Of a stretch of 21,442 bases of DNA, positions 8,252-15,739 are shown in pieces. The notes beneath the pieces are model-generated. The model was given only the letters and a program-made list of their open reading frames with translations. It was not told the DNA's origin and searched no databases. Within the stretch, counting starts at the first letter, position 1; every line of letters starts with the position of its first letter. Origin of the DNA: Limnoraphis robusta CS-951 (GTDB lineage Bacteria > Cyanobacteriota > Cyanobacteriia > Cyanobacteriales > Microcoleaceae); the NCBI RefSeq assembly GCF_000972705.2, contig NZ_LATL02000255.1, positions 1-21,442 of the forward strand, in the 5' to 3' direction. The translations under genes and the position numbers were made by a program.

Positions 8252-8355
8252 TTCCCTGCCTCTGTTTTGAAATTCCTGAAACGGTGGCGATCGCTTCTTT
8301 ATCTCAAACGACGGAGTTTATTCAAACCCTCAAACAATTGGGATGCTTAAGATAG
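8248..8355 (+). pseudogene. EAL-domain (c-di-GMP phosphodiesterase) remnant
   Basis: This 35-codon frame begins at an ATG that overlaps the preceding stop (ATGA). Its translation includes CLCFEIPETVAIASLSQ and then TEFIQTLKQLGC. That corresponds to the central strand and helix of EAL domains, whose usual form is CFEITETAAIANL followed by a helix ending in LGCRF and then LDDFGSG. The frame stops right after LGC, so the downstream DDFG metal-binding motif and TIM-barrel core are missing, as is everything upstream. The Ile-Pro-Glu replaces the usual Ile-Thr-Glu. It cannot be an active enzyme. It is best read as a scar of a former sensor-phosphodiesterase gene. Confidence 0.65.
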
Positions 8356-8376
8356 TTTTCTTTTTTTCACATCTCC

Positions 8377-9519
8377 TCAATTTTTCGGGATGGGCAAAGT
8401 AATTATAAATATTGTACCTTTGTTCAGCTCTGTTTTCAATAGAATTTGACCTCCGTACAAATTCACACATTTTTTGACAATCGCTAAACCCACACCTTCT
8501 CCTTGAATCGTCCCAATATTATCCCCCCGATAAAACGGATCAAAAATTTTCTCCTGGTTCTCGGCGAGAATACCAATTCCTCGATCTTGTACCTGAAACT
8601 GAATGGTATCTTGTTGTTGAATTAATTTTAAATCAATCTCACTATCAGCCGGAGAAAATTTAATAGCATTCGAGAGTAAATGGCTCAACATTTGTCGTAA
8701 AATTCTCTCATCCCATTTTGCCAAGAACTCATGTCCTTGATAGGAAAAGTTAATTTTTTGTTTAACTTTTCTAACCAACTTTATCTCGGAAATCAAAATT
8801 TTACCAAATTCAATTAAATTTAAAGTGATAGGTTTCAGAATCACTTGGTCTTGTTCAAATTCATTAATTAATGCCACATCATTCACCAAACTGCTGAGAT
8901 GTTGTACCATTTGTTGAATCCGCTTAATATGCTTTTGCTGCTTTTCATTTTCAGAATCACAGTAATGTTCTAGCAGTTCCGCCGAGCTGAGAATCACCGA
9001 TAAGGGCGTGCGATATTCGTGAGAAATAGTTGTAATAATTCGTCGTTTTAATTCCGTCAGTTCTTTTTCTTTAATTAGAGATTGTCTTAACTGTGCTTCG
9101 AGTTTAATATGTTGTTTCAGCTTTCGTAAACCCAGTTGATTCTCAACCCGAGCCATCACTTCTAATGACTCAAAAGGTTTCGTAATATAGTCTGATCCTC
9201 CGACTTCAAACCCTTTGACTTTATTTTTTACCTCATCTAAAGCACTTAAAAAAATCACCGAAATATCTTGTGTTTTTTCATCCCTTTTAATCTGTTTACA
9301 CACTTCATAGCCATCCATTTCAGGCATCATAATATCGAGCATAACTAACGCTGGAGGTTCCTTGGAACGCAGTAAATTTAAGGCTTTTTGTCCATTCAAA
9401 ACTCGGCGCACCGTGTAACCTTGTTGAGCCAATAAAGCTGAAAGAACAGTTAGATTATCCAACTCGTCATCAACCAGTAAAATATATTCAGAAGGTTCAA
9501 GATAGGGTATACTATTCAT
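8377..9519 (-). CDS. Receiver-histidine kinase (REC-HisKA-HATPase)
   Basis: The product is 380 residues, soluble, with no membrane helix. Residues 10-128 are a receiver domain: acidic pocket DDE (17-19), phospho-acceptor D62 in MLDIMMPEMDG, and K114 in TKPFE. A coiled coil (about 130-160) joins it to a HisKA domain with H167 in TISHEYRTPLS. The HATPase domain has the N box (LSNAIKF, N284), DRGIGI (312-317) and GEGVGLAIV (340-348). Receiver-first kinases are common in cyanobacteria, where an upstream hybrid kinase can phosphorylate the receiver and so tune the kinase. Its ATG overlaps the stop of the upstream hybrid kinase gene by 4 bp (ATGA), which indicates translational coupling and a shared pathway. 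The final output regulator is not in this window. Confidence 0.93.
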   Translation of the reverse strand: MNSIPYLEPSEYILLVDDELDNLTVLSALLAQQGYTVRRVLNGQKALNLLRSKEPPALVMLDIMMPEMDGYEVCKQIKRDEKTQDISVIFLSALDEVKNKVKGFEVGGSDYITKPFESLEVMARVENQLGLRKLKQHIKLEAQLRQSLIKEKELTELKRRIITTISHEYRTPLSVILSSAELLEHYCDSENEKQQKHIKRIQQMVQHLSSLVNDVALINEFEQDQVILKPITLNLIEFGKILISEIKLVRKVKQKINFSYQGHEFLAKWDERILRQMLSHLLSNAIKFSPADSEIDLKLIQQQDTIQFQVQDRGIGILAENQEKIFDPFYRGDNIGTIQGEGVGLAIVKKCVNLYGGQILLKTELNKGTIFIITLPIPKN

Positions 9520-11744
9520 AGAGATTCAGGTTGAGTTAAAACTTCAATTTCTTCAAACTGAAGACGATTCACCAGTTCTGTTAGTCGTTCAAGCAGAAAC
9601 GTTTCAGTTCGAGGAATTTGTCGAATTAACTGAGCAATTTCTGCTTCATTGGCGAGATAAGCCGCTTGATGAAGTTGCTGTCGCCATGAAAGAGGCATCA
9701 CCGCAAAATCTTCTCGAACGAGGTGATTTCGCTCCCGGTTTGTCGGGGGTTGATGGGTCAAGTCTAGCTGTTGATCTTGATAAACATAGGATACATCCAA
9801 ATATTGCTTAATTTTAGCAAAAATCTCCTGTTCTTGAAAGGGTTTCCGAACAAAATCATTGCAACCGAGAGCGAGAATTTTGTGGTAATCTTCCTCAAAA
9901 GCCGAAGCAGTTAAGGCAATAATAATCGTTTCTTTCCCTTTGGGTGTCGCTTTAATTTTTTCAATCGCCTGATAACCATTCATCACAGGCATTTGCATAT
10001 CCATCCAAATCAAATGAGGCGACCAACTCTCCCAAAGTTCAACCGCTTCTCGACCATTTTGGGCTGCTTTCACTTGAAAACCTACCGTTTCTAAAAGTTT
10101 AACAATCAATTGACGATTATCAGCACGGTCTTCAGCCACTAAAATCCGATATTCAGGTTGATCTTTCATCAAACCCATAACCCGATGCTGGGGAAGTTCG
10201 GGTTCAATATCCTCCAACTCTACCTGTTCTAACGGGAGATAAAACTGAAATATACTTCCCATCCCTAACTGACTCTCAACCGTAATATCACCTCCCATCA
10301 ACTCCACAAATTCGCGACAAATTGCCAAACCGAGTCCAGTTCCTTGTTTAACTTTCTCACCTATTTCAGTCTGAGTAAAGGGTTCAAAGATTTTATCCAG
10401 TTCATCAGGTGCAATTCCCATCCCGGTATCTCTCACCTCAAACAGAAGTTCACAGTTTGAATTGATGTCATCGGAAACATTTTTAGAACGAACCGTTAAA
10501 GTCACGCTACCTGTTGAGGTAAACTTAACCGCATTAGACAGCAAATTAATCAGAATTTGTCGCAATTTTTCCTCATCGGCTTTCAAACCCCGAGGAACAT
10601 CTGCACCAATTTTAAACTCCAGCGTTAATCTTTTATTTGCTGCGCTTAGGGAAAACATTTCTTCGATGCTTTTAAGCAAAGCATACAAATCAAACGGTTT
10701 TGCTTTCAGGGAAACTCGACCCGCTTCAACTTTAGACAAGGTAAGAATATCATTAATTAAGTTGAGGAGATGTTTTCCACTGCGATGAATAATTTTCAGA
10801 TACTCGCTTGTTGGTTCATCGGAGAATTGAGGCTGTCTAAGCAACAGTTGAGTAAACCCCAAAATGGCATTTAAAGGAGTACGAAGTTCATGGCTCATAT
10901 TTGCCAAAAAACGACTTTTAGCAACATTCGCAGATTCAGCCGCTTCTTTCGCTCGTTGTAGTTGTTGGGCGCGTTGACGTTCGAGTTCGGCTTGTTTGCG
11001 TTCGGTAATATCAAGCGCAACACTGGTAAGCCCAATAATATTATTATGGCTATCTCTTAGAGGTTCTACATTAATATCAAAGTAACGTAATTCTCCGTTT
11101 TGATTATTCAAAAACTCCTGACGATTTCTCACGCCTGTCTCTAATACAGGTTGCTTAATTGCGATGATTTTTTGAGCTTCTTCCGCAGATAATATATCCG
11201 TTTCTAACTGACCTATAACCTGTTCAACCGTAAAGCCGGGAGCGGGGTTATAAATCCAGCTATAACGTAACTCACAATCTTGAATACAGAAGGTAATGGG
11301 AGAATTTTGCAACGCTAAACGAAACCGTTCTTCGCTCTGACGTAGGGCTTCATTAATGCGTTCGAGTTCAGCAGGACTTTTTAAAGCTAAAACTTGGGGA
11401 ACAATCGGAATGATAGCAACGGCTGTCAAAACGGAAACAAAGGCTGTAATTGCTTTAACGATTCCCGATACCCAATAAATCGGATACCAGAGTGTGACAA
11501 TTCCCAGAAAGTGAGTCAAACCACAAGCAATAATAAACGCAGCAAACAGCAGGAAAATATGAACATAGGGCAGATCTTTTCGCTTGCGGACAAAGTAAAA
11601 TAGGGTAGCCGGAATCGAGAAGTAAGCCAAAAAGATGAGTAAATCAGAAATGACGTGTAAGCTGACCAGTTGAGGTTTCCAAAGATAACAGTGACCATGA
11701 GGAATGAAAGAACTGGTTGTTAACATTTCCGGCAGAATACCCAT
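9516..11744 (-). CDS. Hybrid histidine kinase with ethylene-receptor-type sensor
   Basis: The product is 742 residues. Residues 25-120 form three membrane helices that match the ethylene-binding domain of plant ETR1 and cyanobacterial Etr1. D34, Y41, I44, P45, I71, C74 and H78 correspond to ETR1 D25, Y32, I35, P36, I62, C65 and H69 with a constant offset of nine. C74 and H78 (CGLTH) are the equivalents of the copper ligands. A PAS domain follows (about 138-250), then HisKA with H285 (MSHELRTPLN), HATPase (NLLSNAVKFT around 404, RDTGMGI, GTGLGLAI), and a receiver with D582 and K634. The helical tail (680-742) resembles a degenerate HPt-like tail. In Synechocystis, the related protein binds ethylene and is linked to phototaxis and UV-A sensing. 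The gene is cotranscribed with the receiver-kinase. Confidence 0.9.
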   Translation of the reverse strand: MGILPEMLTTSSFIPHGHCYLWKPQLVSLHVISDLLIFLAYFSIPATLFYFVRKRKDLPYVHIFLLFAAFIIACGLTHFLGIVTLWYPIYWVSGIVKAITAFVSVLTAVAIIPIVPQVLALKSPAELERINEALRQSEERFRLALQNSPITFCIQDCELRYSWIYNPAPGFTVEQVIGQLETDILSAEEAQKIIAIKQPVLETGVRNRQEFLNNQNGELRYFDINVEPLRDSHNNIIGLTSVALDITERKQAELERQRAQQLQRAKEAAESANVAKSRFLANMSHELRTPLNAILGFTQLLLRQPQFSDEPTSEYLKIIHRSGKHLLNLINDILTLSKVEAGRVSLKAKPFDLYALLKSIEEMFSLSAANKRLTLEFKIGADVPRGLKADEEKLRQILINLLSNAVKFTSTGSVTLTVRSKNVSDDINSNCELLFEVRDTGMGIAPDELDKIFEPFTQTEIGEKVKQGTGLGLAICREFVELMGGDITVESQLGMGSIFQFYLPLEQVELEDIEPELPQHRVMGLMKDQPEYRILVAEDRADNRQLIVKLLETVGFQVKAAQNGREAVELWESWSPHLIWMDMQMPVMNGYQAIEKIKATPKGKETIIIALTASAFEEDYHKILALGCNDFVRKPFQEQEIFAKIKQYLDVSYVYQDQQLDLTHQPPTNRERNHLVREDFAVMPLSWRQQLHQAAYLANEAEIAQLIRQIPRTETFLLERLTELVNRLQFEEIEVLTQPESL

Positions 11745-11822
11745 AGTGAAATGAAGATAGATGATTTCAGTCCATACATTGATTTTAGCTTGAAAAAACC
11801 GGTTTATTCAATCGAGGTCTTT

Positions 11823-13331
11823 TTAGGTTATTTTTTGGATAGAATCTTGAGAACGGGCTGTTAATTGCGGTAGGGAGTTCGTATGAATACTTAACCAATC
11901 ACTCATTTCTTGTTTCAGCCATTCTAGCTCTTCTGTTTTTAATTGCTGTCCGAGGTGATAGGTTTTACGTTTAGAGAGGAAAAACATCATTTGTTTGTAG
12001 ATGGCAATTTCTAACGTCGGGTAAAGTTGACCATTTCCGGCTTTGCTTTGAGTTAGATTAATATTTTGAATTTCTGACAAGTTAATCACTTTTCGTTTAG
12101 GGAAACCCCAAGATTGCCAACAAATCTCTAACATCTTTTCATCTAAGTCTAGAGAGATTTTTTCAAAATAATCCACACCAGAATTGAGGAGTAAAATTAA
12201 AAATATCAATCCCGCAGGCACACCCAAAATTATTAAAATAAACGGTAAAAACAACAACGAAGAAATTAAATTCAACCCTATTTTGTCTAGGGGAAGCGGT
12301 AATAACCACAAAACCCAACTGGCTAGGGCGACAACCGTAACAATCTGCAATTTAACAAATAAACGCAAAGAAAAAAGTCGTTCTCCCCAATTCCAAAGAC
12401 TCTTTTGAAGCGTTTGTTTGCCGGAGCGAATATATTCTATTGCAAACCGAGAAGGAATTTCTATTTTCAAATTATTCGCCGACTTCGACAGACGAATCCC
12501 CGTATTTTCTGGAGATTGTATCGCGGTAGAGATCGAAGCATTCAACGCAATTAACGCTTGACTTGCATTCAGATAACGTGCCTTAACTGATGGATTGATT
12601 AACCGTTCTAACCAATCACAAAATTGAGGTTCTATCGAAGAAACCGCCCGATCTTTAAACTGAATTTGCAGATTATCTTGCGGTAACTCTGCCGGAGAAA
12701 TCCCCGTTAACAGATGAATTAATGTTGCTCCCAACGCATACAAATCCGACGCCGGAACCGCTTCTCCGCCAAATTGTTCAATCGGAGTATAACCATAGGT
12801 TCCCACAACGGTAAACGTCGCACCTGGAGTTCGCGGTTGAATTTGTACACAGCCAAAATCAATCAAATGAATATGATTATCCGTTCCCCAAATCAGGTTA
12901 CTCGGTTTAATATCGCGATGTACAACCGGAGGATTTAACTGATGTAAATAGTTGAGAATTTCTAAAACTTCTGCGGCGATCCATTGAATTTGGGTTGGGG
13001 TAAATTTTTGACGTTTTTCTAGTCTTTGTTTGAGAGAAACTCCCGGTACATATTCAGTCACTAAACAAAACCAAGGATTCAAACTATTAACCGCAAAATA
13101 ATCCCGATAACGCACCAAATGGGGATGATGAAGTTGTTGTAAAATTTGCGCTTCTCGTTCTAGAAGTTTCAAGTCATCCCAATCCATTGAACCACTTAAC
13201 GCTAACAATTTCACCACCACTTGATCTTTAAACTTCAAGTCTTCCGCTAGCCAGGTTTGACGGACAGAGTTGCTATTGAGGGTTTCTTTGAGTCGATAAC
13301 GAGTATTGAGGACAGTCCCAGGAGATAGCAT
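11823..13331 (-). CDS. Membrane-anchored Ser/Thr protein kinase
   Basis: The product is 502 residues. Residues about 10-270 are a bacterial Hanks-type kinase: K41 (VVVKLL), E58/E60 region of helix C, HRDIKPSN (H138, D140, K142, N145), DFG (158-160) and a GTYGYTPIEQFGG activation segment of the type typical in cyanobacteria. The glycine-rich loop is degenerate (LNSNSVRQTWLAED). After a linker, residues about 325-385 contain two hydrophobic segments, and a roughly 110-residue C-terminal domain follows (390-500) with no recognised family. All catalytic residues are present, so it should be active. It lies 78 bp upstream of the hybrid kinase on the same strand, so co-transcription is possible but not certain. 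Substrates are unknown. Confidence 0.9.
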   Translation of the reverse strand: MLSPGTVLNTRYRLKETLNSNSVRQTWLAEDLKFKDQVVVKLLALSGSMDWDDLKLLEREAQILQQLHHPHLVRYRDYFAVNSLNPWFCLVTEYVPGVSLKQRLEKRQKFTPTQIQWIAAEVLEILNYLHQLNPPVVHRDIKPSNLIWGTDNHIHLIDFGCVQIQPRTPGATFTVVGTYGYTPIEQFGGEAVPASDLYALGATLIHLLTGISPAELPQDNLQIQFKDRAVSSIEPQFCDWLERLINPSVKARYLNASQALIALNASISTAIQSPENTGIRLSKSANNLKIEIPSRFAIEYIRSGKQTLQKSLWNWGERLFSLRLFVKLQIVTVVALASWVLWLLPLPLDKIGLNLISSLLFLPFILIILGVPAGLIFLILLLNSGVDYFEKISLDLDEKMLEICWQSWGFPKRKVINLSEIQNINLTQSKAGNGQLYPTLEIAIYKQMMFFLSKRKTYHLGQQLKTEELEWLKQEMSDWLSIHTNSLPQLTARSQDSIQKIT

Positions 13332-13430
13332 GAGTTAGGAGTGAGTCTAGAAGTCTGTTACCCTAATTGTACCGATATTACGCTTGTTGTTGCGCTGTCT
13401 TCGCATTCTATTCGATAGAGTGAATCAATG

Positions 13431-13459
13431 TTGACAGAACAGATGTACAATTATGTTAC
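13431..13459 (+). promoter_or_regulatory. Candidate promoter of xisH-xisI
   Basis: A perfect TTGACA box lies at 13431-13436. Possible -10 elements downstream are weak: TATGTT at 13452-13457 (15-base spacer) or TGTTAC at 13454-13459 (17-base spacer). The xisH ATG is at 13478, with GAGG just upstream. Only the -35 box is convincing. Confidence 0.3.
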
Positions 13460-13477
13460 TCTTACTCTGTTGAGGCA

Positions 13478-13894
13478 ATGGCAGCGAAAGACCTTTTTCA
13501 TGGAGTAGTCAAGCGAGGCTTAGAGAAGGCAGGCTGGACTATCACTCATGATCCCCTTAAACTTGAATGGGAAGAAGTTAAAGTTAAAATAGACTTAGCA
13601 GCCGAACGGTTGATTGCAGCAGAAAGAGGTGAGGAAAAAATTGCAGTTGAGGTTAAAAGTTTTATTGGAACTTCAGCAATTAGTGATTTCCACACCGCTT
13701 TAGGGCAGTTTTTGAGCTATAGAATTATGCTAGCAGTTAATGAACCCAGTCGTTTACTTTATCTAGCCGTTCCTCTAGAAATCTTTGAAACCTTTTTTCA
13801 AAGTCGCTTTGTCCAGGCTGCAATCAAACAACATCAACTTAAGCTGATTATTTATGAGCCTACAACTGAGGAGATTGTACAATGGATAAGCTAA
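13478..13894 (+). CDS. xisH: XisH, fdxN element excision-controlling factor
   Basis: The product is 138 residues, the usual XisH length. The N-terminus MAAKDLFHGVVKRGLEKAGW and the following WTITHDPL are typical of the family. The core IAVEVKSFIGTSAISDFH (about residues 51-68) contains the E-x-K of a PD-(D/E)XK nuclease-like fold, and ALGQFLSYR follows. In Anabaena sp. PCC 7120, xisH and xisI are needed together with the recombinase XisF to excise the fdxN element in heterocysts. Many cyanobacteria that form no heterocysts carry multiple xisH-xisI pairs whose role is unknown. No recombinase gene is present in this window. The gene overlaps xisI by 13 bp, and a GAGG lies just upstream of the ATG. 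Confidence 0.92.
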   Translation: MAAKDLFHGVVKRGLEKAGWTITHDPLKLEWEEVKVKIDLAAERLIAAERGEEKIAVEVKSFIGTSAISDFHTALGQFLSYRIMLAVNEPSRLLYLAVPLEIFETFFQSRFVQAAIKQHQLKLIIYEPTTEEIVQWIS

Positions 13895-14229
13895 AACATT
13901 ATCGATCTTGCATTCAAACTTTGCTACAATCTCATAGCGATTTCCCCTCGGAAGACGTAGAAAGCCAACTCCTTTTTGATACGGTACGAGATCATTATCA
14001 ACTCATGCGAGTCGGTTGGAAAGGGCTAAAACGAGTTTATTACATTGTTCTGCATTTTGATATTAAAGAGGATAAAATTTGGCTTCAGCACAACGCCACT
14101 GATATCGATGTCGGAGAAGAATTAGTTTCTCTGGGAGTTCCTAAACAAGATATTGTTCTGGGTTTGCATCCGCCCTACAAACGGCCTTATACTGGATATG
14201 GTGTTGCTGATTCTGTTCGGGTAAATTGA
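13882..14229 (+). CDS. xisI: XisI, fdxN element excision-controlling factor
   Basis: The product is 115 residues, full length for XisI. The family pattern is clear: a helical start (MDKLKHYRSCIQTLLQ), LLFDTVRDHYQLMRVGW with the conserved central Trp, a strand WLQHNATDIDVGEELVSLG, and the C-terminal IVLGLHPPYKRPYTGYG. XisI is thought to act with XisH, and the two are almost always adjacent. The start lies inside the end of xisH (13-bp overlap, different frame), so translation is likely coupled and the products stoichiometrically linked. The gene is followed after 18 bp by a convergent secreted-protein gene. Confidence 0.92.
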   Translation: MDKLKHYRSCIQTLLQSHSDFPSEDVESQLLFDTVRDHYQLMRVGWKGLKRVYYIVLHFDIKEDKIWLQHNATDIDVGEELVSLGVPKQDIVLGLHPPYKRPYTGYGVADSVRVN

Positions 14230-14247
14230 TCAAGTTCAACCCGATCT

Positions 14248-14652
14248 TTAACAGGGTTCTTCAGCAGGATTGCACATGGTATTGGGGTCTTCACCAGACG
14301 GAAACGGAGCAGTATCCCAATAAATATAAATGGATTCTTCAGACATTCGGAAAATCTGTCCTCTATCTTCTAAGCCACTTTGTCGATAAACCTCCTCACC
14401 GGATTGATCTTTAAAATTTCCCGGTTCATCTCCAACAGGACTCAATTCATATCGAGTTCCATTTTGGCGTTGAATTGAGATATTACCCTGACGTTGAGAA
14501 AAGGTACAAACCTCCGAAGCAGAGGCTTTATCTTCTCCTTTTGGATAAAAATCACAGCGAACTTTGACGGTATCAGCCTTTGCTGAAAAGCCAAGATTCA
14601 TTAAGATAAAATATAAAGCAAATGCAGCCAATTTAACGGTTGTTCTTCTCAT
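14248..14652 (-). CDS. Secreted Cys-containing protein of unknown function
   Basis: The product is 134 residues. Residues 1-26 are a Sec signal peptide (MRRTTVKLAAFALYFILMNLG then AKA, cleavage before D27). The mature part is about 108 residues, acidic, probably beta-rich, with four cysteines: RCDFY, EVCTF, and MC and PC at the C-terminus. These could form two disulphides. The motif SISIQRQ-like core ISIQRQNGTRYELSP and the tail YIYWDTAPFP recall small exported proteins seen in other cyanobacteria; no function is known to me. An AGAGAGGAA ribosome binding site precedes the ATG. It converges on xisI. Confidence 0.75.
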   Translation of the reverse strand: MRRTTVKLAAFALYFILMNLGFSAKADTVKVRCDFYPKGEDKASASEVCTFSQRQGNISIQRQNGTRYELSPVGDEPGNFKDQSGEEVYRQSGLEDRGQIFRMSEESIYIYWDTAPFPSGEDPNTMCNPAEEPC

Positions 14653-14751
14653 TATTTCTTCCTCTCTACTGTCCTGAAATTTTCCAAGCTAGAACTATCT
14701 ACATCAATAATAAGATAAATCCTCATTTTTGCTGCTAGCTCTTAACAAGAT

Positions 14752-15708
14752 TTAGGAATCCGTCAGCAACACATGAACCCGTGATCCCCATTCTAGCTGT
14801 AAAATCAATTGAGCATTGGCTTGATTGGCGGCAATTTCTACCCAACCATGAGAACCCACCAACGCCACGAAATTTCCCGGTTTCACATCTTCATAAGTGC
14901 GTCCACCCGGAATAATTCGCGACACCTGAGAGAGAGATTCAATCTCTGAAGCGGTTTTATTCGCAATTTTATCCTTATTATTTTTGCCTTTTTTCTTCTT
15001 CTTCTCCTTATTTTTATCTAAATTTTCCTGAACCGATTCTTCTGTGTTTTCTTCCTTCAACCCTCCAATGGCGACAAACCAAGTTTTTCCCTCAATAAAA
15101 TGACCGGGAATATTTGTAATTAAATTCCCAAAATGATCAATATGCTGAATACAGCCTTCAATTCCTTCCTCTGTAAAGCTCGATTCTGATAAAATCAAAT
15201 CCGTCAGTGTCGCCGGATCAACCGGATGTCCAAGTTCTCGCAGAGGAACTCCACTGGCCAAATAAGCGCCCGCCGCCGCAAAAATATCCCGCCCGTGAAA
15301 CGTGGTACTGGGGACAGGAGTTCGCCAATAGTCAGGATTACTCAACTCAACTACAGTAAACTCATCGGGCGTCTGACATTGGGCTAACATCGCCCCCATC
15401 GCCCCTCCTAAAACCCCATTATCCGGCCCGACAAGGTATCCTGTAGGCAGTTGTACAGCGATCGCCCTGCGTTGAGTCCCGACTCCTGGATCAACCACAG
15501 CAATATGAACCGTTTTTGGGGGAAAATAGGGAACAGCATTCATTAGACAAAATCGACCTGCCGCAATATTCTGAGGGGGAATATCATGAGTTAAGTCAAT
15601 TACTCGTAATTCAGGATTGATTTGAGCGATGACACCCTTGACTACGCCGACATAGACATCACTCAAGCCAAAGTCAGTCAGCAGGGTGACGATTCCAGAT
15701 AGAAACAT
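14752..15708 (-). CDS. SAM hydroxide adenosyltransferase (DUF62)
   Basis: The product is 318 residues from the ATG at 15708. I chose that start because the family begins right there with IVTLLTDFGLSDVYVG; the frame extends 34 codons further upstream but without family similarity. This enzyme splits S-adenosylmethionine with water or hydroxide to adenosine and methionine, and is related to SAM-dependent fluorinase and chlorinase. The Asp-Arg-His set of the family is visible: D73 and R80/R81 in VDPGVGTQRR, and H138 in TTFHGRD. DNGVL (96-100) and GNLITNI (194-200) are further family motifs. There is no chlorinase-type context. Residues about 218-258 form a Lys/Glu-rich insertion between the N-terminal domain and the C-terminal barrel (GSHGWVEIAANQANA, 285-299). 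The DUF3598 gene starts 31 bp away on the other strand. Confidence 0.88.
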   Translation of the reverse strand: MFLSGIVTLLTDFGLSDVYVGVVKGVIAQINPELRVIDLTHDIPPQNIAAGRFCLMNAVPYFPPKTVHIAVVDPGVGTQRRAIAVQLPTGYLVGPDNGVLGGAMGAMLAQCQTPDEFTVVELSNPDYWRTPVPSTTFHGRDIFAAAGAYLASGVPLRELGHPVDPATLTDLILSESSFTEEGIEGCIQHIDHFGNLITNIPGHFIEGKTWFVAIGGLKEENTEESVQENLDKNKEKKKKKGKNNKDKIANKTASEIESLSQVSRIIPGGRTYEDVKPGNFVALVGSHGWVEIAANQANAQLILQLEWGSRVHVLLTDS

Positions 15709-15739
15709 GGGAAAACCGTTTTGAGAATGAGGTTTAGTT

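Noticed and set aside
13250..13331. Ser/Thr kinase as a pseudokinase because of the degenerate glycine loop
   Set aside because: The catalytic Lys, HRD, Asn and DFG are intact, and a loop of this type occurs in other cyanobacterial kinases of this class.
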